A stretch of DNA of 64,000 bases, taken from the NCBI GenBank assembly GCA_965247815.1, contig CBDFHW010000014.1, forward strand, positions 1-64,000. The letters run 5' to 3'. Both the position numbers and the translations under genes were made by a program. The notes beneath the pieces are model-generated. The model was not told the DNA's origin and made no database searches. It saw only the letters and a list, made by a program, of their open reading frames with translations. Positions 27,056 through 35,439 of this stretch are shown piece after piece. Origin of the DNA: CBDAQA01 sp965247815. Lineage in GTDB: Bacteria > Planctomycetota > Phycisphaerae > Tepidisphaerales > Tepidisphaeraceae. Position 1 is the stretch's first letter. Each line of letters begins with the position of its first letter.

Positions 27056-28588
27056 ATGGCCTCGCACACCCTTGCCTCATTCCCACCCGAATTGCTCGCG
27101 GCCAAGAAGCTGATCCGCGAACAGGCTCGCGCCTATGGCCTCGACTTCTTCCCCGTCATCTACGAGATGTGCGATTACGAGCAGATGAACCAGATCGCCG
27201 CGTACGGCGGGTTCCCGCAGCGCTACCCGCACTGGCGTTTCGGCATGGAGTACGAACGGCTCCGCAAGCAACACCACTACGGGCTGGGCCGAATCTACGA
27301 AATGGTCATCAACAACGACCCCTGCTACGCCTACCTGCAGGAGAGCAACGCGCTCGTGGATCAGAAACTGGTGATCGCGCACGTGTACGGGCACAGCGAT
27401 TTTTTTAAAAACAATCTGTGGTTCAGCGCGACCAATCGCAAAATGATGGACGAGATGGCGAATCACTCGACCCACGTCCGCAAGCACATCGAAAAGCACG
27501 GGCACGATGTGGTCGAGAGATGGCTCGACATCTGCCTGACAGTCGAGCACCTGATCGACCCACACAGCATGTTCCTCAATCGCGGGCCGCAGGACACTAA
27601 ACCCGAACCACCGGGGCGGGATGATCCGGTCGCCAAGTTCGCGGCCAAGGATTATCTCGACCGTTGGATCAACCCCCCGGCCAAGCTCGAAGCCGAGGCG
27701 AAGAAGCTGCGCGACGAAAAAAAGAAAATGCGTCACGCAACGCCCGCCCGGCCCACGCGGGACGTGCTGCTGTATCTACTGGAACACGCTCGAATGGAAG
27801 ACTGGCAGGCGGACTGTCTGTCCATGGTCCGCGAAGAGAGTTACTACTTCGCCCCGCAGGGCATGACCAAGATAATGAACGAAGGTTGGGCCAGTTACTG
27901 GCACAGCAAGCTGATGACCACGCATTTTCTGGACGCGGCCGAAGTGATTGATTACGCCGATCATCACAGTGGCACGGTCCACATGCCGCCGGGAAATTTC
28001 AATCCTTATAAGATCGGCATCGAGTTGTTCCGGGACATTGAAGACCGGTGGAACAAAGGAAAATTCGGCAAGGAATACGACGAGTCGGACACGCTGGGTG
28101 AAAAGAAGAAATGGGACAAAGGGCTCGGGCAGGGCCGGGAGAAGATCTTCGAGGTCCGGCGGGTATACAACGACGTGAACTTCATCGACGAATTTATGAC
28201 GCCGGAGTTCATCGAGAAGCACAAGTTTTATCAGTACGGCCGCGACCCCCACACGGGGCAGATGCGGATCCTGAGCCGGGACCCGCACCGCATCAAGCAG
28301 ACGATGCTCTACCAACTGACTAACATGGGCCAGCCGTTCATCTACGTCGTCGACGGCAACTACTGCAATCGCGGCGAGCTTTACCTGGCCCACAAGCACA
28401 ACGGGCTGGACATCGAAATCAAATACGCGATCGAGACCCTGCGCAGCCTGCACAAGATCTGGCAGCGGCCCGTGCACCTGCAGGCGAAAATCGACGACGA
28501 CATGATCCTGTTCAGCTTCAACGGCGACCAACCGAAACAGCAGTCCATTCACGACGATCTGCCGAAGCCGGCACATCCGATCGACTAG
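27056..28588 (+). CDS. spoVR: SpoVR family protein
   Basis: 510 residues. Recognisable blocks are YGLDFFPVIYEMCDYEQMNQIAAYGGFPQRYPHWRFGMEYE, VIAHVYGHSDFFKNN, QDWQADCLSMVREESYYFAPQ and MNEGWASYWHSKLM. SpoVR is named for a Bacillus spore-cortex role, but it is widespread in non-sporulating bacteria beside YeaH and PrkA, with unknown biochemistry. ATG 27056 is used; an in-frame GTG at 27047 is possible. Full length and uninterrupted despite the inserted toxin-antitoxin module upstream. Confidence 0.95.
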   Translation: MASHTLASFPPELLAAKKLIREQARAYGLDFFPVIYEMCDYEQMNQIAAYGGFPQRYPHWRFGMEYERLRKQHHYGLGRIYEMVINNDPCYAYLQESNALVDQKLVIAHVYGHSDFFKNNLWFSATNRKMMDEMANHSTHVRKHIEKHGHDVVERWLDICLTVEHLIDPHSMFLNRGPQDTKPEPPGRDDPVAKFAAKDYLDRWINPPAKLEAEAKKLRDEKKKMRHATPARPTRDVLLYLLEHARMEDWQADCLSMVREESYYFAPQGMTKIMNEGWASYWHSKLMTTHFLDAAEVIDYADHHSGTVHMPPGNFNPYKIGIELFRDIEDRWNKGKFGKEYDESDTLGEKKKWDKGLGQGREKIFEVRRVYNDVNFIDEFMTPEFIEKHKFYQYGRDPHTGQMRILSRDPHRIKQTMLYQLTNMGQPFIYVVDGNYCNRGELYLAHKHNGLDIEIKYAIETLRSLHKIWQRPVHLQAKIDDDMILFSFNGDQPKQQSIHDDLPKPAHPID

Positions 28589-28676
28589 AGATTTCTACGA
28601 CTGCAATGGACGACTTATAACGAGTGTCGACCATCTGTTGTAATCTTGCCGACCTTTTTAGAGTACAATACAAGCT

Positions 28677-28895
28677 ATGACCAAGACGATGGAACAAGCG
28701 ATCGAGAAGCTCCGACGGATGCCGGAACACAAGCAAGACTCCTTCGCTCGGTTTCTACTTCATGAGTTGGATACAGATGCGATGTGGGAGGCTTCGACCA
28801 ACAAACACGAAGGCAACGTTGCGAACCTTGTCGGGGATGTTTTGTCGGCAGACGAACGAGGAGAGACCGAGCTTCTCGATCCGGACCGGCTGTGA
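28677..28895 (+). CDS. Antitoxin-like protein of a ParE/RelE-type pair
   Basis: 72 residues. EQAIEKLRRMPEHKQDSFARFLLHELDTDAMWE matches the pattern of small antitoxins that precede RelE/ParE toxins (helix, Leu-Pro, Gln-Asp, then a Trp), and the C-terminus is acidic. Its stop (TGA 28893-28895) overlaps the GTG start of the toxin gene by four bases. The toxin is broken, so this is an antitoxin left without a working partner. Confidence 0.65.
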   Translation: MTKTMEQAIEKLRRMPEHKQDSFARFLLHELDTDAMWEASTNKHEGNVANLVGDVLSADERGETELLDPDRL

Positions 28896-29163
28896 TTTCA
28901 AAACTACATCCGAACTTCCGCCGCGGCTTTGATCGATTGCCTTCTGCACTTCAAGCGCGTGCGAGAAATGCGTACGAGCGATCTATTACAGATCCAAACC
29001 ATCCAGGACTTGAATTCAAACAGCTTAATACGCGGCACGGATGATGGTCGGTCAGAATTAACGACAATTACCGGCAGTTGGCGTCCGCCGTGCCAATAAA
29101 ATCGTCTGGTTCTTCATCGGAACGCACGGAGATTATGATCGGCTTCTATCGCAGTATCGTTAA
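28892..29163 (+). pseudogene. ParE/RelE-type toxin, disrupted
   Basis: From GTG 28892 the frame reads SKLHPNFRRGFDRLP, ALQARARNAYERSITDPNHP and GLEFKQLNTRHG, a RelE/ParE fold toxin, then meets TGA at 29042-29044. In the same frame the homology continues with WSVRINDNYRQLASA. Around 29089 it moves to the next frame: RANKIVWFFIGTHGDYDRLL, ending at TAA 29161-29163, exactly the expected C-terminus. One nonsense change and one single-base deletion therefore inactivate it. Confidence 0.75.
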
Positions 29164-29207
29164 TTTTTCCGCGCAAACGCCGATAGGTTGATTTATACCG
29201 TAAACAT

Positions 29208-29801
29208 ATGCCGCTGCCGCCTACACAACTCGACCGTACTCTGGCGAGAGTGGACTACGGCCGGGCGCTCAAAGGTGAACTGCTGATGGAACACAAATCG
29301 GAGATCGTTGTTCCGTACGCCCAGCCGTTGCTGGATGCCGTGAATTTGTTCGAGTCGCTGAAGATTGGGTACGCGCTCATCGGCGGGATCGCGGCGATGT
29401 ACTACGGACGGTCGCGGTTTACCGAAGACGTCGACTTTGTGGCTACCGCTGGGCACGTGGAACTGCTTTCGGCCAATCCAGAGGAAATGGAACAATTCCA
29501 CTTCGACCCGAGTTGTGCCCACAAGCTTTATCATCAAAGCGGCGTCCAAGTGGATATCTGGAAGGACGAATACGCCGATCAGATCATCTGTCGGGCGGTC
29601 GACGCGCAGCTCGCCGGGAGAGTGGTGCGGCTGATCGAGCCGCACGACCTTGTGGCCATGAAACTGCGGGCGCAGCGGCTGAAAGACGACTACGATATTT
29701 CGGAGATGATCATAGCGGGAGTCGTCAATGAAACCACGCTCGAAGCGATGGTGACTGCCGAAGAGCTATCGCGGTTCAAAGCGATCAAGAACCGGGTCTG
29801 A
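29208..29801 (+). CDS. Nucleotidyltransferase-fold protein (AbiEii/MNT-like)
   Basis: 197 residues. IGYALIGGIAAMYYGRSRFTEDVDFVA has the G-G, R-x-T-x-D-x-D pattern of minimal nucleotidyltransferases, and HDLVAMKLRAQRLKDDYDISEMI is the helix that usually follows. Such proteins serve as toxins or antitoxins in AbiE/MNT-HEPN systems or act alone. No HEPN or AbiEi partner is adjacent. The start may be ATG 29286 (MEHKSEIV). It follows the decayed toxin by 45 bp within a small accessory region. Confidence 0.75.
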   Translation: MPLPPTQLDRTLARVDYGRALKGELLMEHKSEIVVPYAQPLLDAVNLFESLKIGYALIGGIAAMYYGRSRFTEDVDFVATAGHVELLSANPEEMEQFHFDPSCAHKLYHQSGVQVDIWKDEYADQIICRAVDAQLAGRVVRLIEPHDLVAMKLRAQRLKDDYDISEMIIAGVVNETTLEAMVTAEELSRFKAIKNRV

Positions 29802-29878
29802 ACAACGCGATCAAAAGAAAAGCCGCCGCCTTTCGGCAGCGGCTATTTTAGATTCTTTTCACATACTTCCGCTTAGGC

Positions 29879-32800
29879 TCAATCGTAATCATCGGGAATC
29901 GCGTCCAGATCACGGTAGCTTCTGGGCCGGGATAGTGGTTGCGGGATCACCGGCTCGTCGTCGGCGATCGGCTCGTCGCTGCTGACCAAGTGCTTGTCCG
30001 CCGACCCGGTGGGGACGACTTCCGACGCGACGTTCACCTCGATCTCGGGCGTCGCCTCGGATGCCTTCCGCTTCTTCGGCGGGATTCGCTTCGGTGCGGC
30101 GGCCTTTGCGGCGGCGGGCTTGCGCGTCCGCTTGGCCTTGGGTTTTACAACCACTTCAGCTTCCACGGCGGCTTCTGCTTCCTCTGGCTCGATCACCGGC
30201 TCGGCAACGGCAGGCGCTTCGGCAACGACTTCGGCGTTGTCAGCCTTGCGATTGTCAGTTTCGGACCGATCGGCGTCGTCGCCGGCATCGACCGTATCGG
30301 ACGGCTCGCCCGTGACCTGCGGGGCATCGCCCGCGCCGCGGCGGCGGTGACGACGGCCGCCACGACGCCTTCGACGACGCGGCTTCTGATCGCCGGTCTC
30401 GTCGCCGGCGGTGTTGCCTTCGACCGGACCCGTCGACGACTCTTCGCCGTCGAATTCGGCATCGAGATCGGCTTCGTTGGATCGGTCGACCGTGTCGCGG
30501 GTCGACTCGTCGGCCGGTCGCGAGTCGCCGGTCGGCACCGGAGAATGTCCGACGTCCAGTGTGTCGTCGTTAAAATCATTCGCGTTTTCACCGGCGAGTT
30601 CTTCGCCCTGGTCGGCAAAATTCGGACGCTCGTCGTCGAACTCCGGCTGGCGGATATTGCCGTTCGGCTCGCCCGCGACGCCGGCGTTCTGATTACTGCC
30701 CCCGCGGCCGCGACGGCCCCGACGACGGCGTCTCTTGCGACCACCCTGACCTTCGTCACCCTGGGGCTGCCCTTCGGGACCGCGATTGAACTGCTGAGCA
30801 CCGGCGTTGGTGTTCGGCTGATTCTGCCCGCCTTGACGCGGTTGGTTCTGACCTCCATTGAACGGTCGACCCTGATCGCCGCGACCCTGCCGCTGCTCGC
30901 TACGATTCTGGTCGTTTCGATCTTGATCATTCCGGCCTTGGTCGTTTCGATTTTGTCCGCCGCGATTCTGGTCGTACCGGGGCTGATCTTGACGGCTTTG
31001 GCCTTGGCGGTTTGCGTCGGGTCTGTTCTGGTTCTGGCGATTTTGGTCCTGTCGTCCCTGGTCCGGGCGTCCTTGGTCCGGGCGTCCCCCGCCTTGGCGG
31101 TTCTGGTTGTCGCGGTTGGCTTGACCTTGTTGATATCGATCGCGACCACCCCGGTCGTTCCGGTCTTCGCCGCGTGTGTCGCGACCTTGTGAGTTGCGAT
31201 CGTTTCGGCCGTCGTCCCGAGCTTGCGGTTCGCGGTCTGCGCTCTGGCCCTCGCCCATGTCCTCATCTGCCAGTTCTTCGGCGATCTCGTCACCGGCTTC
31301 TGTTTCGAGGATCTGCGGAATGTCGGTCGGGTCTTCCTCGCGGCCTTCGACCGGCTCGACGTAGTCACCGCTGCGATCGACCTCGCCGTCTTCGCGGTCG
31401 GCCGACGTGCGGTCTTCGTCCATGTCGTCGGCATCGTCCTCGACGGCCCGGGTCGGCAATGGCCTGCCGTCACGGCGGCCCCGCTGGTTGCCCTGGCGAC
31501 CCCCGCGGCCCTGGGACGTGTGCCCCGGGGGGGCGTTGCGCAATTGGCTTGTATGAGCGCGATCCGGCAAGGTCATGCCGATCTCTTCGAGAATCACGAC
31601 CCCGTCGCGGAGGTCGAACAATTCGAATTTCAATTCGTCGAGCCCGAGCGAACTGTCGGTGCGAATCAGGATCTTTTTCTTCGTCACGAATTCGAGATCG
31701 GTCAACTGGGCGCGCTTCTTGTTCAACAGATAAAACGCGACGTCCGGGCAGACCGAAAGCTCGGCGCGAACGACCTTGGCGTCGCTGAGCGCGATCGCCA
31801 GTTTGCGCATTACATCGAGGCTGATGCTCTCGGGAGTCTTAATCAATCCCGCGCCTTTGCAGTGCGGGCAGTCGAAATAGATTGACCGCTTCAGGCTCGG
31901 GCGCATCCGCTGGCGGGTCAGTTCGATGATGCCGAACTGGCTCATGCGGAGGACCTTGGTCTTCGCGCGATCGTTCTTGAAGTTTTCGTACAGACGCGCT
32001 TCGAGCTCCCGGCGGTGCCGTTCGTACCGCAGGTCGATGAAGTCGCAGATGATGACCCCGCCGAGGTCGCGGAGCTTGAGCTGTCGGGGGATCTCGTCGG
32101 CGGCTTCCATGTCCACCTTAAAGGCGGTCATCTCCGCGTCGTTGTTCTCGCGGTTCTTACCGCTGTTGACGTCGATCGCGACCACGGCTTCGGTCGAATC
32201 GATTACCAGCGACCCGCCGCTGGGCAGCGGCACGTACCGGCTGTACATCTGCTCGATCTCGCGCTCGATATTCGCCTGGTGGAACAGCGGGATCGGGTCT
32301 TCGTAAAGGTCGACCCGGTTCTTCGCGCGCGGGCTTGAGATCTTGATGACCTCTTTGACCCGGCGGGCGACGTCCTTGTCGTCGACGACGATGCGTTCGA
32401 CGTCGGCCGAGAAAAGGTCGCGGACGGTGCGGGAGACGAGATCGCCTTCGGTGTAGAGCTCGACGGGGCCGGGTTCCTGCTCTTTTTTCTTCAGGATTTC
32501 CCAGAGCCGGGTGAGGTATTTCAGGTCGCGTTCAATTTCGAGCTTGGTTTTACCGACGCCGGCGGTGCGGATAATGAACGCGACGTCTTTCGGCGGTTTT
32601 AGAGAGTCGAGAATCTGCCTGAGTCGGCGGCGTTCCTGGTCGTCTTCGATTTTTTTGCTGACGCCCATCTTCCCCATCCCGGGCATCATGACGAGCATTT
32701 TGCCGGGGATGGACAGGTACGTGCTGAGCGTCGGGCCCTTGGTGCCGATCCCTTCTTTGATGATCTGCACGACAATTTCGTCACCTCGACGCAGGCACCG

Positions 32801-33109
32801 CTGGATCGGGGGGCGGTCGCGGCGGGCCATCTTCCGGCCGACCGATTCCTGAATGTCTTCGCCCCGGCGACCGAAATAGGTCGGCATCAGGTCGGAGATG
32901 TGCAGGAAGCCGTTGCGGCCCAGGCCGAAGTCGACGAACGCGGCCTGGATGCTCGCTTCGACGTTGGTGACGCGGCCCTTGTAGATGTTACCGACGTGGC
33001 TGGTGGAGCTGGTCCGCTCCATGTAGAGCTCTTCGAGGCGGCCGTCTTCGAGGAGGGCGATTCGGCATTCTTCGCCCGCCGAGACGTTAATCAGCATTTC
33101 TTTTGGCAT
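29879..33109 (-). CDS. rng: Ribonuclease E/G with a long disordered C-terminus
   Basis: 1076 residues from ATG 33109 (MPKEMLINVSAGEE). The S1 domain contains GNIYKGRVTNVEASIQAAFVDFG; the catalytic core has VVAIDVNSGK and GGVIICDFIDLR with both metal-binding Asp, and the Zn-link CPHCKGAG. From about residue 525 the rest is low-complexity: an acidic stretch, then about 130 residues rich in Asn, Gln, Arg, Asp and Gly, an Arg-run segment, and an Ala/Glu/Lys tail. The enzyme starts mRNA decay and rRNA processing; such tails in other phyla scaffold degradosomes. It is the last gene of the rex-hpf-PTS block. Confidence 0.93.
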   Translation of the reverse strand: MPKEMLINVSAGEECRIALLEDGRLEELYMERTSSTSHVGNIYKGRVTNVEASIQAAFVDFGLGRNGFLHISDLMPTYFGRRGEDIQESVGRKMARRDRPPIQRCLRRGDEIVVQIIKEGIGTKGPTLSTYLSIPGKMLVMMPGMGKMGVSKKIEDDQERRRLRQILDSLKPPKDVAFIIRTAGVGKTKLEIERDLKYLTRLWEILKKKEQEPGPVELYTEGDLVSRTVRDLFSADVERIVVDDKDVARRVKEVIKISSPRAKNRVDLYEDPIPLFHQANIEREIEQMYSRYVPLPSGGSLVIDSTEAVVAIDVNSGKNRENNDAEMTAFKVDMEAADEIPRQLKLRDLGGVIICDFIDLRYERHRRELEARLYENFKNDRAKTKVLRMSQFGIIELTRQRMRPSLKRSIYFDCPHCKGAGLIKTPESISLDVMRKLAIALSDAKVVRAELSVCPDVAFYLLNKKRAQLTDLEFVTKKKILIRTDSSLGLDELKFELFDLRDGVVILEEIGMTLPDRAHTSQLRNAPPGHTSQGRGGRQGNQRGRRDGRPLPTRAVEDDADDMDEDRTSADREDGEVDRSGDYVEPVEGREEDPTDIPQILETEAGDEIAEELADEDMGEGQSADREPQARDDGRNDRNSQGRDTRGEDRNDRGGRDRYQQGQANRDNQNRQGGGRPDQGRPDQGRQDQNRQNQNRPDANRQGQSRQDQPRYDQNRGGQNRNDQGRNDQDRNDQNRSEQRQGRGDQGRPFNGGQNQPRQGGQNQPNTNAGAQQFNRGPEGQPQGDEGQGGRKRRRRRGRRGRGGSNQNAGVAGEPNGNIRQPEFDDERPNFADQGEELAGENANDFNDDTLDVGHSPVPTGDSRPADESTRDTVDRSNEADLDAEFDGEESSTGPVEGNTAGDETGDQKPRRRRRRGGRRHRRRGAGDAPQVTGEPSDTVDAGDDADRSETDNRKADNAEVVAEAPAVAEPVIEPEEAEAAVEAEVVVKPKAKRTRKPAAAKAAAPKRIPPKKRKASEATPEIEVNVASEVVPTGSADKHLVSSDEPIADDEPVIPQPLSRPRSYRDLDAIPDDYD

Positions 33110-33118
33110 GTAGGGAGA

Positions 33119-33204
33119 GTTGTTAGTTGCTAGTTGTGAGTTGCTAGTGAAGAGAAACGCGTGCAGGGTTCGAACTAGCAACTAGTAGCCAGCAACCAGC
33201 AACT
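33119..33204. repeat. Inverted heptad arrays between ptsI and rng
   Basis: Left array: four 7-mers of the form GTTGCTA from 33119. Right array: four 7-mers of the form ACTAGCA from 33174. They are reverse complements in type and flank a 27-bp spacer. The pair fills the gap between the ptsI stop and the rng start and could form a long imperfect hairpin in the transcript. Confidence 0.85.
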
Positions 33205-33211
33205 GCGTCTC

Positions 33212-34954
33212 TCAGAATGCTTCGGGGATAATCTTGCGAGTTTCCTCACGTAAAAAATGCATGACCTGTCGTTCGCTATCGAAGCTCATGACCTTGCGCG
33301 AGACCTGCTTGGCGTGCTCCAGCGTGGTCGAGCGGATGATCTTTTTCACTTCCGGGATGTCGGGGCCGTTCATACTGAACGTGGTCAACCCGAGTCCCAA
33401 CAGCAGTAAAGTGTACAGCCAGTCGCCTGCCATTTCACCACAGACGCTGACACTGATCGAATTTCTTTGCCCGGCGCGGATCGTGTCCCTGATCAGTTTT
33501 AGCACCGCCGGGTGGGCGGGGCAGAACAGCCCGGCGACGCGTTCGTTGGTCCGGTCGACCGCCAGCGTGTACTGAATCAAGTCGTTGGTCCCGATGGAAA
33601 AGAAATTCACTTCGCGGGCGAACTGGTCGGCCATGATGGCTGCAGACGGGACTTCGATCATCATCCCGATCGGGATGCTGCGGTTGAACTCGATCCCCTC
33701 GTCCTCGAGTTCTTCCATGACGTCGTTGAGCACCATCTTGGCCTGGCGGAGTTCCATCAGCGTGCAGATCATGGGGAACATGATGCGGACGTCGCCGAAC
33801 TTGCTGATCCGCAGAATGGCCCGTAATTGCCGCTTAAACATGGGAATGTCGTGCAGGCACATTCGAATGCTGCGGTCGCCCAGGAACGGATTGCGCTCCG
33901 GGTTGAGCAGCTGGGCCTGGGTGTACTTATCGGCCCCGAGGTCGAGTGTGCGGATCACCAGCGGCCTGCCGGCGCAGTTCTTGATCGCCACCAGGTAGGC
34001 CTTGTAATGGTCCTCCTCGGTTGGTTCCCGCTCCAGAGTCAGGTATAGAAATTCGGTCCGGTACAGGCCGATGCCTTGGGCACCGCGTTGCAGGGCTTCG
34101 GGGATGTCCTCGGCGGCTTCGATGTTGGCCTGCAGGCTGACTTCGTACCCGTCGAGGGTCTCGGCGGGCATCTCGGCGAGCAGGGCGAGCTCGCTTTCCA
34201 GCCGGACGAATTTTTTTGCTTCTTCCCGGTATTCCGCCAGCTGGTCGGGGTCCGGGTTGACGATCACCATGCCCCGGCTGCCGTCGATGATGACGACGTC
34301 ACCGCCGGTGACTTCCTGGGTCAGGTTCCCCAGGCCCACCACGGCAGGGATTCCCATCGCGCGGGCGACGATTGCCGTGTGGCTGGTTCGCCCGCCGACG
34401 TCGGTTGCAAATCCCCGGACGTGGACCCGGTCCAGCTGCGCGGTCTGCGACGGCAGCAGGTCGTGCGCGATCACCACCACGTCCGACGTCAGGTGCGCGA
34501 TGTCCTCGTGCTTCTGCCCGATCAGGTTCTTCAGGACCCGCCGTTCGATGTCGTAGATGTCTTTGACGCGCTCGGAAAAATACCGGTCGCTCATCGACGC
34601 GAACGTGTTGGCGAACTTTCGGCTGACCACGCTCACGGCATACTCGGCCGTCGTCGACTGCGATTTGATCTCGGCAATGATCGGATTGATCAGCGATTTC
34701 TGGTCTTTAAGAATGCCCAGGTGGAAGTCAAAAATATCCCCGACCGATTTGCCGTGCGACCCGGTCACCTGCTGACGCAGCTGGGTCAGTTCTTCCTTGC
34801 TTTTTTCCAGCGCGGTGTTGAACCGGTCGATCTCCGTCTGGAGGAATTCCGCGGCGATATGGCGTTTAGGAATGAGCAGATCTTCCGCGTCCAGCACGAT
34901 TGCCGTGCAGATGACCACCCCGGGCGAAACTCCGACTCCTTTCTTAATTTCCAT
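33212..34954 (-). CDS. ptsI: Phosphoenolpyruvate-protein phosphotransferase (enzyme I)
   Basis: 580 residues from ATG 34954 (MEIKKGVGVSPG). The phospho-histidine loop is GGRTSHTAIVARAMGIPAVVG with H192. The C-terminal PEP-binding barrel has GIGLYRTEFLYL, DLGADK, RSIRMCLHD, MFPMICTLMELRQAK, GMMIEVPSA and SIGTNDLIQYTLAVDR, with the active Cys in VSVCGEMAGD. It takes phosphate from PEP and passes it to HPr. HPr and an EIIA lie directly upstream, but no EIIB/EIIC permease is present, pointing to a regulatory PTS. Confidence 0.97.
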   Translation of the reverse strand: MEIKKGVGVSPGVVICTAIVLDAEDLLIPKRHIAAEFLQTEIDRFNTALEKSKEELTQLRQQVTGSHGKSVGDIFDFHLGILKDQKSLINPIIAEIKSQSTTAEYAVSVVSRKFANTFASMSDRYFSERVKDIYDIERRVLKNLIGQKHEDIAHLTSDVVVIAHDLLPSQTAQLDRVHVRGFATDVGGRTSHTAIVARAMGIPAVVGLGNLTQEVTGGDVVIIDGSRGMVIVNPDPDQLAEYREEAKKFVRLESELALLAEMPAETLDGYEVSLQANIEAAEDIPEALQRGAQGIGLYRTEFLYLTLEREPTEEDHYKAYLVAIKNCAGRPLVIRTLDLGADKYTQAQLLNPERNPFLGDRSIRMCLHDIPMFKRQLRAILRISKFGDVRIMFPMICTLMELRQAKMVLNDVMEELEDEGIEFNRSIPIGMMIEVPSAAIMADQFAREVNFFSIGTNDLIQYTLAVDRTNERVAGLFCPAHPAVLKLIRDTIRAGQRNSISVSVCGEMAGDWLYTLLLLGLGLTTFSMNGPDIPEVKKIIRSTTLEHAKQVSRKVMSFDSERQVMHFLREETRKIIPEAF

Positions 34955-34970
34955 GTGCGGGGTGGGAGAA

Positions 34971-35044
34971 GTTGTTAGTTGGTAGTTGGTAGTTGTTAGT
35001 AAAAATTTCTCTTCACTAGCAACTAGCAACTAACAATCAGCAAC
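34971..35044. repeat. Inverted heptad arrays between ptsH and ptsI
   Basis: Left array: GTTGTTA/GTTGGTA 7-mers, four units from 34971. Right array: ACTAGCA/ACTAACA 7-mers, four units from 35015. The spacer is about 16 bp. The left array ends 17 bp from the ptsI start codon and the right array ends 11 bp from the ptsH stop. Confidence 0.85.
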
Positions 35045-35054
35045 TTTCTTCCTC

Positions 35055-35339
35055 CTATTCTTCTTCACCAAATTTGTCCGCGAACAGCTGCGCGAGTTGC
35101 GTTACGGCGGTGTCGGCGTCGTCGCCTTCGGCGTCGATTCGCAGTTCGGTCCCCTCCGTGGCGGCGAGAATGATCATCTGCATCACGCTTTTCCCGTCGG
35201 CGTCTTCGGGCTCGTCACCGCCTTTGTGGACCATGATTAACGACTTGAACTGGTTTGCCAAATCCACGAATTGCATCGCCGGCCGCGCGTGCAGCCCCAG
35301 CTTGTTGGAAACAACGATCTGTCGGGTCGCGGTAGGCAT
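35055..35339 (-). CDS. ptsH: HPr phosphocarrier protein
   Basis: 94 residues. KLGLHARPAMQFVDLA contains the phosphorylated H17, and DGKSVMQMIILAA contains S51, which corresponds to the regulatory Ser-46 of Gram-positive HPr. It relays phosphate from enzyme I to EIIA proteins. An HPr kinase is not in the window, so use of the serine site is open. No clear Shine-Dalgarno is seen; the start is only 8 bp from the heptad array. Confidence 0.96.
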   Translation of the reverse strand: MPTATRQIVVSNKLGLHARPAMQFVDLANQFKSLIMVHKGGDEPEDADGKSVMQMIILAATEGTELRIDAEGDDADTAVTQLAQLFADKFGEEE

Positions 35340-35346
35340 AGATGCA

Positions 35347-35435
35347 GTTGTTAGTTGTTGATTGCCAGTTGTTAGTAAAAAGAAAAGCGTCCAGTCGAAA
35401 TTACTTCCAACTAATGACTAACAACTACCAACTTT
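35347..35435. repeat. Inverted heptad arrays between ptsN and ptsH
   Basis: Left array: GTTGTTA-type 7-mers, four units from 35347. Right array: ACTAACA-type 7-mers, three units plus a part from 35410. The spacer is about 34 bp. Third in the series within the same operon, with arms abutting the ptsN stop and the ptsH start. Confidence 0.82.
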
Positions 35436-35439
35436 CTGC

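Noticed and set aside
29939..31192. 417-residue open frame on the plus strand
   Set aside because: It is the reverse complement of the low-complexity RNase E/G tail; stop-free only because of the GC-rich repeat codons.
33119..35435. CRISPR array
   Set aside because: Periodic repeats are 7 bp, degenerate and contiguous; there are no spacers of uniform length and no cas genes.
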